A stretch of 64,000 nt of DNA from Candidatus Faecalibacterium gallistercoris (GCA_019116585.1 DXBJ01000008.1:56220-120219); one strand, 5' to 3'; shown: positions 20,623 through 29,582, numbered from the stretch's first letter. Program-made: numbers and translations. The notes: a model not told the origin generated them from the sequence alone.

Positions 20623-20871
20623 TCATGCCTCCCGGTCGCCCCGGCCGGGCTCGGCGCCGGTCCAGCCCAGGCGCTTTGCGTCGGGGGATGCGTCCCCTTC
20701 CCGCCGGGCGGTGTCATAGGCGTCGGTGCCGTAGTAGGCGGAGGGCGGCCCCAGCTCCAGCCAGAAGTCCTCCGGCTCGGGCAGGCGGGAGGCCCGGTCC
20801 TCCCCGGCGTTTTGGGGGGCCGGGCCGGCCTTGGGGTGAGGGCCGGCGGCCCGGCTGTTCCTGTCGTTCAT
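20623..20871 (-). CDS. Small hypothetical protein
   Basis: 82 residues, rich in Gly, Ala, Pro and charged residues (MNDRNSRAAGPHPKAG...), probably largely disordered, with no membrane segment. I keep it because a perfect GAAGGAGG precedes the ATG and it diverges from the next gene with a compact 71-bp intergenic space. No domain recognised; function unknown. Confidence 0.6.
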   Translation of the reverse strand: MNDRNSRAAGPHPKAGPAPQNAGEDRASRLPEPEDFWLELGPPSAYYGTDAYDTARREGDASPDAKRLGWTGAEPGRGDREA

Positions 20872-20942
20872 GGCAAATCGCCTCCTTCGTGCATACAGTC
20901 TGCCCCGGCAGGCCAGACTATATCCGCAAGGGAGGCGTTTTG

Positions 20943-21905
20943 ATGGAGACCAAAGGCTGGAAAAGTTTCTGGACGGCCCTATGGGTCAGCCTGCTGGTGC
21001 TGCTGCCCCTAGTGGCGGGCACCGCGGTGCTGGCCCAGCGGCAGGCGGCGGGGCGGGTGCGCGCCTCCGAAAGCCAGAGCGGGGTCCCGGTGCAGCTGCC
21101 CCGGGCCGAAAACCACCTGACCCTGCTGGCCTGCGTGGCCGGGGAGGACCCGGCCTTTGTCCTGCTGTACCTGAACGCCGACCAGAACTGCATCCACCTG
21201 TTGGGGGTGCCCGGCCAGCTGGCCGTCCCCTTCAGCGACGGGGAAGCCTCCCTGGCCGACTGCTATGCGGCGGCCGGGCCGGCCCGGTGCCTGCAGGGCC
21301 TGGGCGCGGTGGTGGACCTGCCCGAGGACGCCCGCTATCTGGCCGCCACCCCTGAGACCCTGGCCGGCCTCTGCGACGCCTATGGCAGCCTGCGGGTGGG
21401 TTTTTCGGGGGTTTTGTCGCCGGAGGAGCGCACCCGCTTTGACCAGACCGGCGTGCGGGACTGGGACGGCGCTTCGGCCCACGCCTTTTTGCAGGAGCTG
21501 GCGGACAGTCTGGCCCCCGACACGGCCGCCGCCGCCCGGGCCGCCGTCTGGGACGCTTTTTTCCGGCAGAACCTGGAAGCCCTGCCCGCTGCCCTGCCCG
21601 ACAGCCTGCGGGAGGCCAGCGGCTCCCTGCTCACCGACCTGACCGCCGCCGACCTGCTGACCCTGGAGGACACCCTGGAGCTGCTGGCCAACAACGGCGC
21701 CGTCGTGGAGAGCTCCGTCCTGCCCGGCCGCACCGACCGGCGCAGCGGCCTCTATGTGCTGGGCGAGGAGGCCGGGCCCGCGGTGCAGGCCTTTTTCAAC
21801 GTTGCGGACAGCGCTCCGGCCAGCGGGACGCAGAGCGCGTCGTCCAGCGCCCCGTACCCCAGCACCAGCGTTCCCGGCGGGCAGCCGGCGGGGCCGTCCA
21901 TGTAA
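20943..21905 (+). CDS. Membrane-anchored LCP-like protein, uncharacterised
   Basis: 320 residues. A single N-terminal membrane anchor (TALWVSLLVLLPLVAGTAVL) is followed by an extracytoplasmic domain. The stretch HLTLLACVAGEDPAFVLLYL resembles the start of LytR-CpsA-Psr domains, but the conserved Arg/Asp residues of active LCP enzymes are not evident, so this may be a degenerate member. The C-terminal ~50 residues (Ser/Pro/Gly-rich) are encoded antisense to the end of the MocR gene. GGGAGG supports the ATG at 20943; the longer track start is rejected. Confidence 0.65.
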   Translation: METKGWKSFWTALWVSLLVLLPLVAGTAVLAQRQAAGRVRASESQSGVPVQLPRAENHLTLLACVAGEDPAFVLLYLNADQNCIHLLGVPGQLAVPFSDGEASLADCYAAAGPARCLQGLGAVVDLPEDARYLAATPETLAGLCDAYGSLRVGFSGVLSPEERTRFDQTGVRDWDGASAHAFLQELADSLAPDTAAAARAAVWDAFFRQNLEALPAALPDSLREASGSLLTDLTAADLLTLEDTLELLANNGAVVESSVLPGRTDRRSGLYVLGEEAGPAVQAFFNVADSAPASGTQSASSSAPYPSTSVPGGQPAGPSM

Positions 21906-23206
21906 TAGCTGCTGAGGGCCGCCAGTCGGATGCCCGTCTGCCGGGCGGCCGCCGCCAGAGCCGTGTCCGGCGGGATATTCGTCCCCCGCAGCCGGAGCAG
22001 CAGGTGCAGCCCGGTGTGCAGCCCCGACAGGGCCGCCGCCGGACCGAAGGCCTCTTCCAGGGCGGCGGCCAGGGCGTTGCGCCGGGCCTTGTAGGCCACC
22101 CGGCTGCGGGCCAGATGCCGGGTGAAGTACCCCTCCCGGATAAAGCGGGCCAGGGTCTGCTGCTCAAAGCGGCCCACCGTGCCGGAGTACAGGCTGTACC
22201 GCCGGCCCCAGGCCGGCAGCAGGTGGGCGGGCAGGACCATATAGGCGATGCGGATACCCGGAGCCAGGCTGCGGGCCACCGTGGACAGATAGATCACCGG
22301 GCCGTCGGCCCCGGCCATCCCCTGCAGGCTGGGCAGCGGGCGGGTATCGAAGCGGAACTCCGAGTCGTAGTCGTCCTCGATGATGTACCGCCGGCCCGGG
22401 CGCTGGGCCGCCCAGCCCAGCAGCTCCGCCCGGCGGGGGGCGGGCATGGTCACCCCGGTGGGGAACTGGTGGCTGGGGGTGACGTAGCAGACCGCCGCAT
22501 CCGACGACGCCAGCGCCGCCACCGACAGCCCGCCCTCGTCCACCGGCGCCAGCCGGCAGGGGCGGCCGCTGTTTTCCAGCACCTGCCGGGCCCGGGGATA
22601 GCCGGGGTTTTCCACCGCTGCCGGACCCGGCAGCAGCGGGGCCAGCAGGCTGAGCAGATGCTCGATGCCCGCCCCCACAATGATCTGTTCCGGCGCGCAG
22701 CGCACCCCGCGGTATTCTTCCAGGTAGCCTGCCAGGGCCTGGCGCAGCTCCATCTCTCCCCGCGGGTCCCCTCGGGCCAGCAGGCCGGGGGAGGTATACA
22801 GCAGCTCTTTTTGCAGCCGTGCCCAGGTCCGCGCCGGAAACAGCCGGGTGTCCACCCCACTGGTGGACAAATCGTACCGCACCGGGGGATCTTCGGCCGG
22901 CGGGGCGGCGGGCAGCGCCGGCGGCGGAGCGTCCTGCCCCGGGGGGGCCGGCCGGGCCGGGTATTCCTGTACATAAAAGCCGCTGCGGGGGCGGCTGGCC
23001 AGATAGCCTTCGGCGGCCAGCATCTGATAGGCCCCGTCCACCGTGTTCACCGAGACGGACAGCGCTTCGGCCAGGCTGCGCCTGCCGGGCATCCGGGCGC
23101 CGGCGGGCAGGGCGCCCGCGCTGATCTCCCGGGCGATGCTGCGGTAGAGCTGTTCGTACAGCGGCACCTGGGACGCCGGGTCCAGCGCGGCGGTCAAATG
23201 GAGCAT
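21752..23206 (-). CDS. MocR/PdxR-type regulator (GntR HTH + aminotransferase fold)
   Basis: 484 residues. An N-terminal GntR winged helix (LYRSIAREISAGALPAGARMPGRRSLAEALSVSVNTV) is joined by a Pro/Ala linker to a fold-type I aminotransferase domain containing YIIEDDYDSEFRF and the PLP-lysine region near YLSTVARSLAPGIR. Here the expected SxSK lysine is not obvious (TVARSLAPG), so PLP chemistry may be altered. Members sense PLP or amino compounds. It is divergent from an ECF S component, which is the probable target. Its 3' end overlaps the preceding convergent gene by about 150 bases. Confidence 0.85.
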   Translation of the reverse strand: MLHLTAALDPASQVPLYEQLYRSIAREISAGALPAGARMPGRRSLAEALSVSVNTVDGAYQMLAAEGYLASRPRSGFYVQEYPARPAPPGQDAPPPALPAAPPAEDPPVRYDLSTSGVDTRLFPARTWARLQKELLYTSPGLLARGDPRGEMELRQALAGYLEEYRGVRCAPEQIIVGAGIEHLLSLLAPLLPGPAAVENPGYPRARQVLENSGRPCRLAPVDEGGLSVAALASSDAAVCYVTPSHQFPTGVTMPAPRRAELLGWAAQRPGRRYIIEDDYDSEFRFDTRPLPSLQGMAGADGPVIYLSTVARSLAPGIRIAYMVLPAHLLPAWGRRYSLYSGTVGRFEQQTLARFIREGYFTRHLARSRVAYKARRNALAAALEEAFGPAAALSGLHTGLHLLLRLRGTNIPPDTALAAAARQTGIRLAALSSYYMDGPAGCPPGTLVLGYGALDDALCVPLAGALSATLKKACTAGPASSPST

Positions 23207-23257
23207 GGCTCTCCCTCCTTTTTAAATTGGCCCCATAAAAAAGTTGCATTCTGGGTA

Positions 23258-23285
23258 TTTTCATGGCACCAGTTTTCGCTATAAT
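23258..23285 (+). promoter_or_regulatory. Promoter of ECF S component gene
   Basis: TATAAT preceded at 16 bases by TTTTCA, within the short divergent region shared with the MocR gene. A weak -35 is consistent with activator dependence, as in PdxR systems. Confidence 0.45.
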
Positions 23286-23354
23286 AGGAGCATACCCGCC
23301 CGGGCCGTCTGTGTCAAGGGGGCGGGCAGAATTTGTCAAACTGGAGGGATCGCC

Positions 23355-24038
23355 ATGTCATCCACTGCCATGTGGCTGCTGCTGGCCGTCGTGGTCGTTG
23401 TTATCCTGTTCGCCAGTGTGCTGTACAAGCGCACCTTCACCCCCCATGAGCTGGCGCTGACCGGCGTCATGGCGGCCTTGAGCTTTGCGGCCTACCTGTT
23501 TTTCCGGGTGCCCTTTTACGACGGGTCGTCGTTCCATCTGGGCAACACCTTCACCGCCCTGGCCGCCCTGCTGATGGACGGCGTCTCGGGAGGGCTGGCC
23601 GGCGCCATCGGGCTGGCCCTGGCCGACATCCTGGCCGGCGACCCGGGCTACGCCATCACCACCTTCGTGCTCAAGTTCATCATCGGCGTGGTCTGCGGGC
23701 TGACGGCCCACCGGCTGTGCCGGATCGACACCGCAGACCCTGCCCGCCGCCTGCCTTATGTGCTGCGGGTGACGGTGTCGGCGGGGTCGGGCCTGCTGGT
23801 CAACGTCATCACCGACCCGCTGCTGGGCTATTTCCGCAACGTTTACATTTTCGGGCAGGACTACTCGGTGGCCCAGGCCCTGGCCGGCGTGGCCGGCGGG
23901 GTCACCCTGGTGAACAGCCTGGTCTCCACCGCCTGCGCGGTGCTGCTGTACCTGGCCGTCCGCCCCGCCCTGGACCGGGCGGGCCTGCTGCCCCGGCACA
24001 CCCCCAAGGGCGGCCTGCACCAGGCCAAAAAGGCATAA
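23355..24038 (+). CDS. ECF transporter S component, vitamin uptake
   Basis: 227 residues, about six hydrophobic segments, with the layout of an ECF substrate-specificity subunit (ELALTGVMAALSFAAYLFF and AGAIGLALADILAGDPGYAITTFVLKFIIGVVCG). It would bind a vitamin-like compound and work with the energising EcfA/EcfT module encoded elsewhere. The divergent MocR/PdxR regulator suggests a vitamin B6 compound, but that is inference from context. GGAGG supports the ATG at 23355. Confidence 0.85.
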   Translation: MSSTAMWLLLAVVVVVILFASVLYKRTFTPHELALTGVMAALSFAAYLFFRVPFYDGSSFHLGNTFTALAALLMDGVSGGLAGAIGLALADILAGDPGYAITTFVLKFIIGVVCGLTAHRLCRIDTADPARRLPYVLRVTVSAGSGLLVNVITDPLLGYFRNVYIFGQDYSVAQALAGVAGGVTLVNSLVSTACAVLLYLAVRPALDRAGLLPRHTPKGGLHQAKKA

Positions 24039-24062
24039 GCCGCCTTGCCCCCGCATACCCAT

Positions 24063-24100
24063 AACAGGAGCCATACCGCCGTGGTGTGGCTCCTGTTTTT
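24063..24100 (+). terminator. Terminator after ECF gene
   Basis: AACAGGAGCCA ... TGGCTCCTGTTTTT, a strong stem with a T tract, 24 bases after the stop codon. Confidence 0.8.
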
Positions 24101-24122
24101 GTGTGTCAGGGAGGTGCGGGGC

Positions 24123-25514
24123 ATGATGCAACTGCTGGCTGTGATCAACGGGGCGGTATGGGGGCCGCTGGGGGTGGGGCTGCTGGCCGCGGCGGGGCTG
24201 TGGATGACGGTGCGGACCGGCTGGTTCCAGCTGCGGCGCCTGCCCCTGTGGCTGGGGCAGACCCTGGGGGCCATCCTGCGCCGCAGCCCCGACCTGTCCC
24301 GGGAGGATGCGGGGAGCATCAGCCCCCTGCAAAGCCTGTGCACCGCCCTGGGGGCCACCATCGGCACCGGCAGCATCGTGGGGGTGGGCGCGGCCCTGAT
24401 CGGCGGGGGGCCGGGCGCCATTTTCTGGATGTGGGTGATGGCCTTTTTCGGGATGATGACCGCCTACGCCGAGAACCTGCTGGGCCTGCGGTACCGGCGG
24501 TTTTGGGGCGGCGCCTGGCACGGCGGGCCCATGTACTATCTTTCGGCGGGGGTGGGGGCCCTGCCCCATGGCCGCCGGGCCGGGCGGGCGCTGGCGGGCA
24601 GCTTTGCTGTGCTGTGCGTGCTGGCCTCTTTCGGCATCGGCAACCTGAGCCAGGTGAACGCCATTGCCGCCAGCCTGGAAGGGGCCTTCGGCCTGCCGCC
24701 CCTCCTGACGGGGGCGGGGCTGGCCCTCCTCACCGGGCTGGTCCTGCTGCGGGGGATGAAAGGGGTCGCCTCTGCCGCCGGCAAGCTGGTCCCCTTTATG
24801 GCGGTGTTCTACCTGGCCGGGGCGGCCCTGGTCATCCTGACCCACGCGGCGGCCCTGCCGGCGGCTTTGGAGGCCATCTTCCGGGGCGCCCTGGGGCTGC
24901 GGGCCGCCGGGGGCGGCATCGTGGGCTACGGCACCGCGGCGGCGGTGCAGTGGGGGTTCATGCGGGGCAGCTTTTCCAGCGAGGCGGGGCTGGGGTCCTC
25001 GGCCATCGCCAGCGGCCCGGCCTCCACCGGCGAGCCCGCCCGCCAGGGGATGTGGGGCATCTTCCAGGTGTTCGTCTCCACCTTCCTGGTCTGCACCATG
25101 ACCGCCCTGGCCATGCTCACCGCCGGCCTGGTGGACCTGGACACCGGCCGGATGCTCTCCCCTTCCCCTGCGCCCGGGCTGGCGGGCGAAGCCTTTTCCT
25201 CCGCTCTGGGGGGACTGGGGCCCGGGTTTGTGGCGGGGGCAGTGCTGCTGTTTGCCTGGTCGTCGGTGCTGGGCTGGAGCCAGTACGGCGCCGAATGCTG
25301 GGGCTACCTCTTTGGCCCGGGGACGGTGTGGGCCTACCGGCTGGCTTTTCTGGCCCTGATCCTGGCCGGGGCCACGGCGGATTTCACCGCCGCCTGGGCC
25401 TTGTCCGACACCTTCAACGGCCTGATGATGCTGCCCAACCTCATCGGCCTGTTCGCCCTTTCGGGCGAGGTGGCGGAGGAGACCCGCGCCTTCCTCCGCC
25501 GCCAGAAGCCGTAG
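24123..25514 (+). CDS. AGCS-family sodium:amino acid symporter
   Basis: 463 residues, about 11 membrane segments, matching the alanine/glycine:cation symporter family. Signatures include LGATIGTGSIVGVGAALIGGGPGAIFWMW near residue 75 and SFSSEAGLGSSAIA near 290. It imports alanine, glycine or another small neutral amino acid with sodium. I chose the ATG at 24123 with GGGAGG upstream; the track start adds residues that lie in the preceding terminator. Confidence 0.92.
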   Translation: MMQLLAVINGAVWGPLGVGLLAAAGLWMTVRTGWFQLRRLPLWLGQTLGAILRRSPDLSREDAGSISPLQSLCTALGATIGTGSIVGVGAALIGGGPGAIFWMWVMAFFGMMTAYAENLLGLRYRRFWGGAWHGGPMYYLSAGVGALPHGRRAGRALAGSFAVLCVLASFGIGNLSQVNAIAASLEGAFGLPPLLTGAGLALLTGLVLLRGMKGVASAAGKLVPFMAVFYLAGAALVILTHAAALPAALEAIFRGALGLRAAGGGIVGYGTAAAVQWGFMRGSFSSEAGLGSSAIASGPASTGEPARQGMWGIFQVFVSTFLVCTMTALAMLTAGLVDLDTGRMLSPSPAPGLAGEAFSSALGGLGPGFVAGAVLLFAWSSVLGWSQYGAECWGYLFGPGTVWAYRLAFLALILAGATADFTAAWALSDTFNGLMMLPNLIGLFALSGEVAEETRAFLRRQKP

Positions 25515-25657
25515 AAACAAAAAGGCTCCCCCACTCGCCTTTTGCAGATGAGGGAGCAGTTTATTTCTTTTGCTTCCCCCCAACGGGGGGACCGGCGCAG
25601 CGCGTCGGCAGGGGGGCAGAGAAAAGTCTTTTGGTTACTTTTCTTCAGAAAAGTAAC
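25515..25657. repeat. Intergenic repeat block, copy 1 (3' of kduD copy 1)
   Basis: Contains the palindrome GTTACTTTTCTTCAGAAAAGTAAC, then AAAGTCTTTT, a G/C-rich REP-like hairpin and a terminator-like stem (CTCCC...GGGAG). The same series, in the same order relative to kduD, occurs at 37365-37505 in opposite orientation. Confidence 0.7.
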
Positions 25658-26467
25658 TTACTGGGGCTGCTTGCCGATATAGGCCAGGATGCCGCCGTCC
25701 ACATACAGGATGTGGCCGTTGACAAAGTCGGAAGCCTCGGAGGCCAGGAAGACGGCGGGGCCGCCCAGGTCCTCGGCGTTGCCCCAGCGGCCGGCCGGGG
25801 TCTTGGAGACGATGAACTGGTCGAAGGGATGACGGCTGCCGTCGGGCTGGCGCTCACGCAGGGGCGCGGTCTGCGGGGTGGCGATATAGCCGGGGCCGAT
25901 GCCGTTGCACTGGATGTTGTACTCGCCGTACTCGGAGGCGATGTTCTTGGTCAGCATCTTCAGGCCGCCCTTGGCTGCGGCGTAGGCCGACACGGTCTCG
26001 CGGCCCAGCTCGCTCATCATGGAGCAGATGTTGATGATCTTGCCGCCGCCCTGCTGGATCATGTCGGGGATGACCGCCTTGGAGACGATGAAGGGGGCGT
26101 TCAGGTCCACGTCGATGACCTGGCGGAACTGGGCTGCGGTCATCTCGCACATGGGGATGCGCTTGATGATGCCGGCGTTGTTGACCAGGATGTTGATGTG
26201 GCCCACTTCCTCGGTGACCTGCTTGATGAAGGCGTTGACGGCGTCCTCGTCGGTGACGTCGCAGACATAGCCGTGGGCGTCGATGCCGGCCTCTTTGTAG
26301 GCGGCCAGGCCCTTGTCCACCAGCTCCTGCTTGATGTCGTTGAAGACGATGGTGGCGCCGCAGTTTGCCATGGCGGTGGCGATGGCAAAGCCGATGCCGT
26401 AAGAAGCGCCGGTGATCAGGGCGATCTTGCCGGTCAGATCAAAGGATTTTGCAGTACAGACAGACAT
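25658..26467 (-). CDS. kduD: 2-dehydro-3-deoxy-D-gluconate 5-dehydrogenase (KduD), copy 1
   Basis: 269-residue short-chain dehydrogenase. The NAD-binding motif is TGASYGIGFA, NNAG is present, and the catalytic Ser with YAAAKGG follows at about residues 150-175. It closely resembles the second copy at 36564-37364. KduD reduces 2,5-diketo-3-deoxygluconate to KDG in unsaturated uronate breakdown; a gluconate 5-dehydrogenase role cannot be excluded. The ATG at 26467 has AGGAGG upstream. A TTGTATAC half-operator lies between ribosome site and start. Confidence 0.85.
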   Translation of the reverse strand: MSVCTAKSFDLTGKIALITGASYGIGFAIATAMANCGATIVFNDIKQELVDKGLAAYKEAGIDAHGYVCDVTDEDAVNAFIKQVTEEVGHINILVNNAGIIKRIPMCEMTAAQFRQVIDVDLNAPFIVSKAVIPDMIQQGGGKIINICSMMSELGRETVSAYAAAKGGLKMLTKNIASEYGEYNIQCNGIGPGYIATPQTAPLRERQPDGSRHPFDQFIVSKTPAGRWGNAEDLGGPAVFLASEASDFVNGHILYVDGGILAYIGKQPQ

Positions 26468-26470
26468 TGT

Positions 26471-26480
26471 TTGTATACCT
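26471..26480. promoter_or_regulatory. TTGTATAC operator-like site at kduD copy 1
   Basis: TTGTATACCT matches 8 of 10 positions of the TTGTATACAA palindrome found at uxaB and uxaC. It overlaps the translation start region, so it could equally be chance. Confidence 0.35.
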
Positions 26481-26548
26481 CCTGTCACAGCGCAGCCAGG
26501 CTGCGCCGTTTGCTCTGCGGCGCAGGGGATGCGCCGCCCGTTGATTTA

Positions 26549-26577
26549 ATGATACCGCCCGGCCGCCCCGATGTCAA
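26549..26577 (-). promoter_or_regulatory. Promoter of kduD copy 1
   Basis: TTGACA and TATCAT on the minus strand, 17 bases apart, about 85 bases upstream of the ATG. The remaining intergenic DNA to uxuB (26580-26788) holds the uxuB terminator and no gene. Confidence 0.7.
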
Positions 26578-26679
26578 GGTTTGCGGGGCCTCTTGTATCC
26601 CAAGTGCATAATCTGCTATAAAAAAAGCAAAATCCGCCGATCCCGGCCGCCCCCGCCGGCCCGCGCCGGGGCGCAAAAA

Positions 26680-26715
26680 GCCCCGCGCTGCGGCAAAGCA
26701 AACACAGCGCGGGGC
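26680..26715 (-). terminator. Terminator of uxuA-uxuB operon
   Basis: Perfect stem GCCCCGCGCTG / CAGCGCGGGGC followed on the minus strand by TTTTTG, 70 bases after the uxuB stop. Confidence 0.8.
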
Positions 26716-26788
26716 GGGGATAGCAGGTGCCGGGCCTATCCCTCCCTGCCCGGGCGGGCAGAGCGGGGATCAACCACCGGACGTATGG

Positions 26789-28375
26789 TCAGCGTGCGGA
26801 AACGTACTTGTGCAGGGTCTTGCGGACGGCGCCGGGGCCGGCGTACAGCTCGGCCACCATGGCCTCGATCTTCTCGCCCAGGCCCGCCTCGTACAGATCG
26901 ACGCCAAAGACGTCCTTGCGGGTGTAGAGGGCCTTCAGGCAGCTGAAGTCCTGGGGGCCTTCCTTGACTTCCAGGGGAGCCACGATGGCGCTCAGCTCGG
27001 CCAGCAGCGGATCGGGAGAGGGCTCGAACGCCTTGCCCTCGTCGTCGATGCCCTTGATGTAGCGGGCGTAGCCGGCCAGCACCAGGGGGATCAGGACCAG
27101 GTTGTCCATATCCAGGCCGCGCTCTTTATAGGCCTTGATGGTCTCGCCAAAGCGGATGGACAGCTTCTGGGAGGTATCGGTGGCGATGCGCTGGGGCGCG
27201 TCCGGCATGAAGGGGTTGGGCAGGCGGCGGTTGAGCACCGCGCCGATGAAGTCGGCGGGCTTCAGGACGCCGGGGTCCACCACCACGGGCATGGCCTCGA
27301 TGTAGCCCATCTTGGTGATCAGGCCGCGGATGTCCTCGTCGGCCATTTCGGCGCTGATGAGGGTGTAGCCCAGCAGGCAGCCATAGATGGACATGGCGGT
27401 GTGCAGCGGGTTGAGGCAGGTGCAGACCTTCATCTTCTCGACCTTGTCCACCGTCTCGCGGTCGGCGTACATGACGCCGCCCAGCTCCAGCGGGGGCCGG
27501 CCGTTGGTGTACTTGTCCTCGATGACCAGGTACTCGGTCTCCTCGGCGTTGACAAAGGGGGCGGTGAAGGTGTGGCGGTCGGTGACGATGGTGTAGTTGT
27601 CCTCGAAGCCGTCCTCTTCCAGCATCTTCTGGACCTTGGCGTCGGGGCGCGGGGTGATCTTGTCGATCATGCTCCAGGGATAGGAGACCTTGCTCTCATC
27701 CTTGACGTAGTCCACAAAGCCGGCGGGGACGATGCCCATCTCGGCCCACTTTTCGGCGTAGGCAAAGACGCCGGCCTTGACCTTGTCGCCGTTGTGGGAG
27801 CAGTTGTCCATGCTCTGCAGGGTCAGGGGCAGGGCGCCTGCCTTGTAGCGCTCGTAGAGCAGGGCGGTGACCTTGCCCATGGCGAACTGTGCGCCCATGC
27901 CGCGCTCCAGGTCGGCGGGGTTGAAACCATAGCCCTTTTCGGTGATGGTGAAGGAGACCATCTGGAGGCTGGGCTTCTGGAAGATCTCGACCAGGCGGGC
28001 CCAGTCGTCGGTGAACTGGGGGTCGGCCTTGAGGCTCTCGGTGACCGAGGCGATGACCTTCTTCTCGATGGTGCCGGTGGACTGCAGGCAGACCAGCAGG
28101 CTCAGGTTGTCGTAGGGGCGGTAAGCCTTGTCGATGATCTCGTAGTCAAAGCTCTCGGCCACGATCACGCCGCGGTCGTACTTGCCCGAATCCAGCACCT
28201 GCTGCAGGATAGCCGCCGGGAAGGCGCGGAAGATGTTGCCCGCACCAAAGTGGACCCAGGTGGGCTCGGCCGCGGTCTTGGCCTTGACGGCTTCGCGGTC
28301 GAACTTGGGCAGCTGGTAGCCTTTCTCCGCCCAGACGGGGCTGATCGGGCCGTGTTCAATGTCAGTCAGTTTCAT
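26789..28375 (-). CDS. uxuB: D-mannonate oxidoreductase / fructuronate reductase
   Basis: 528-residue member of the mannitol dehydrogenase family. The N-terminal NAD-binding stretch is THVHFGAGN-like (TWVHFGAGNIFRAFPA near residue 40). The catalytic domain contains the KxxxxN..H region around TCLNPLHTAMSIYGCLLGY. It interconverts fructuronate and mannonate in glucuronate degradation. It follows uxuA by 39 bases on the same strand, forming an operon. The length fits the Clostridia version. Confidence 0.88.
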   Translation of the reverse strand: MKLTDIEHGPISPVWAEKGYQLPKFDREAVKAKTAAEPTWVHFGAGNIFRAFPAAILQQVLDSGKYDRGVIVAESFDYEIIDKAYRPYDNLSLLVCLQSTGTIEKKVIASVTESLKADPQFTDDWARLVEIFQKPSLQMVSFTITEKGYGFNPADLERGMGAQFAMGKVTALLYERYKAGALPLTLQSMDNCSHNGDKVKAGVFAYAEKWAEMGIVPAGFVDYVKDESKVSYPWSMIDKITPRPDAKVQKMLEEDGFEDNYTIVTDRHTFTAPFVNAEETEYLVIEDKYTNGRPPLELGGVMYADRETVDKVEKMKVCTCLNPLHTAMSIYGCLLGYTLISAEMADEDIRGLITKMGYIEAMPVVVDPGVLKPADFIGAVLNRRLPNPFMPDAPQRIATDTSQKLSIRFGETIKAYKERGLDMDNLVLIPLVLAGYARYIKGIDDEGKAFEPSPDPLLAELSAIVAPLEVKEGPQDFSCLKALYTRKDVFGVDLYEAGLGEKIEAMVAELYAGPGAVRKTLHKYVSAR

Positions 28376-28414
28376 GTGGAAATACGCTCCCTTTCCTCTT
28401 TGTGCAGACGGCGC

Positions 28415-29509
28415 TTACTTCTTTTCAGCGTCCAGCTTGTCCAGCATGTCCCAGATGCCCCACATATACATGATGCCCAGGGCGCGGTCGTACAGGCCAT
28501 AGCCGGGCCGGACGGTGCCGGGGCCCTCGCCCCACAGGTGACGGCCGTGGTCGGGGCGGATGTAGCCCTCGTAGTGGCAGTCGTGGTAGGCCTTGAGGAT
28601 GTCCAGGATGTGGGTGTCGCCGTCGCAGTCCCGATGGCTGGCCTCCGAGAAGTCGCCGTTGGGGAAGTGCTTGACGTTGCGGATGTGGGCAAAGGCGATG
28701 CGGTCGCAGTGCTTGTAGATGATGTCGGCCACGTTGTTGTTGGGGTCGGCGTTCAGGCTGCCGGAGCACAGGGTCAGGCAGTTGTAGGGGTCGTCCACCA
28801 TGGACAGGAAGCGGTCGATGTTCTCGGCGCTGGTCAGCAGGCGGGGCAGGCCGAAGATGTCCCAGGGGGGATCGTCCATATGGATGGCCATCTTGATGTC
28901 GCACTCATGGCACACCGGCATCAGGGCCTCCAGGAAGTACTTCAGGTTCTCCCACAGTTTTTCCTTGGTGACGGGGGCGTAGGCCTTGAACAGCTCGTCG
29001 AGCTTGGCCATGCGCTCAGGCTCCCAGCCGGGGAAGGTCATGTTGTACTTCTCGGTGAAGCTCATGATGTACTCGGCCATGGCCTTGTAGTCGCTCTGGA
29101 TCATGTCCTTCTGGTAGTAGAGGGCGGTGGAACCGTCCCCCACCGGGTGGAACAGGTCGGTGCGGGTCCAGTCAAAGATGGGCATGAAGTTGTAGCAGAT
29201 GACCTTCACGCCGAACTTGGACAGGTTGCGGATGGTCTGGATGTAGTTGGCGATGTACTGGTCGCGGGTGGGCAGGCCGATCTTGATGTCGTCGTGGACG
29301 TTGACCGACTCGACCACGTCCATGTTGAAGCCGTACGGCTCGAGCTGCTTTTGGACCTCGGCGATCTCATCGACCTCCCAGATCTCGCCGGGCATCTTGC
29401 TGTGCAGGGCCCAGACGATGCTGGTGACGCCGGGGATCTGCTTGATGTCGGACAGCGTGATCTTGTCGTTGCCCTCGCCATACCAGCGGAAACCCATTTG
29501 CATTGGCAT
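28415..29509 (-). CDS. uxuA: D-mannonate dehydratase
   Basis: 364 residues, typical for UxuA, a TIM-barrel enzyme converting mannonate to 2-keto-3-deoxygluconate. The start MQMGFRWYGEGNDKITL and the downstream CSGSLNADPNNN and RPDHGRHLWGE are characteristic, the last including metal ligands. The ATG at 29509 has AAGGAG nine bases upstream; the track start lies 17 codons too early. It is transcribed from its own promoter with uxuB. Confidence 0.93.
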   Translation of the reverse strand: MPMQMGFRWYGEGNDKITLSDIKQIPGVTSIVWALHSKMPGEIWEVDEIAEVQKQLEPYGFNMDVVESVNVHDDIKIGLPTRDQYIANYIQTIRNLSKFGVKVICYNFMPIFDWTRTDLFHPVGDGSTALYYQKDMIQSDYKAMAEYIMSFTEKYNMTFPGWEPERMAKLDELFKAYAPVTKEKLWENLKYFLEALMPVCHECDIKMAIHMDDPPWDIFGLPRLLTSAENIDRFLSMVDDPYNCLTLCSGSLNADPNNNVADIIYKHCDRIAFAHIRNVKHFPNGDFSEASHRDCDGDTHILDILKAYHDCHYEGYIRPDHGRHLWGEGPGTVRPGYGLYDRALGIMYMWGIWDMLDKLDAEKK

Positions 29510-29582
29510 AGTCTTTCTCTCCTTTGTGCTGAATTTGCGCAGCCGCCCCGCGCCGGGCACAGAACGGCATCTTGTTACATTC

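Noticed and set aside
23358-25583. 741-residue minus-strand ORF opposite the ECF and AGCS genes
   Set aside because: Gln/His/Gly-rich shadow of GC-rich codons on the opposite strand; no ribosome site, overlaps two well-supported genes.
24086-26611. 841-residue plus-strand ORF
   Set aside because: Out-of-frame reading of the AGCS symporter continuing antisense to kduD; composition typical of shadows.
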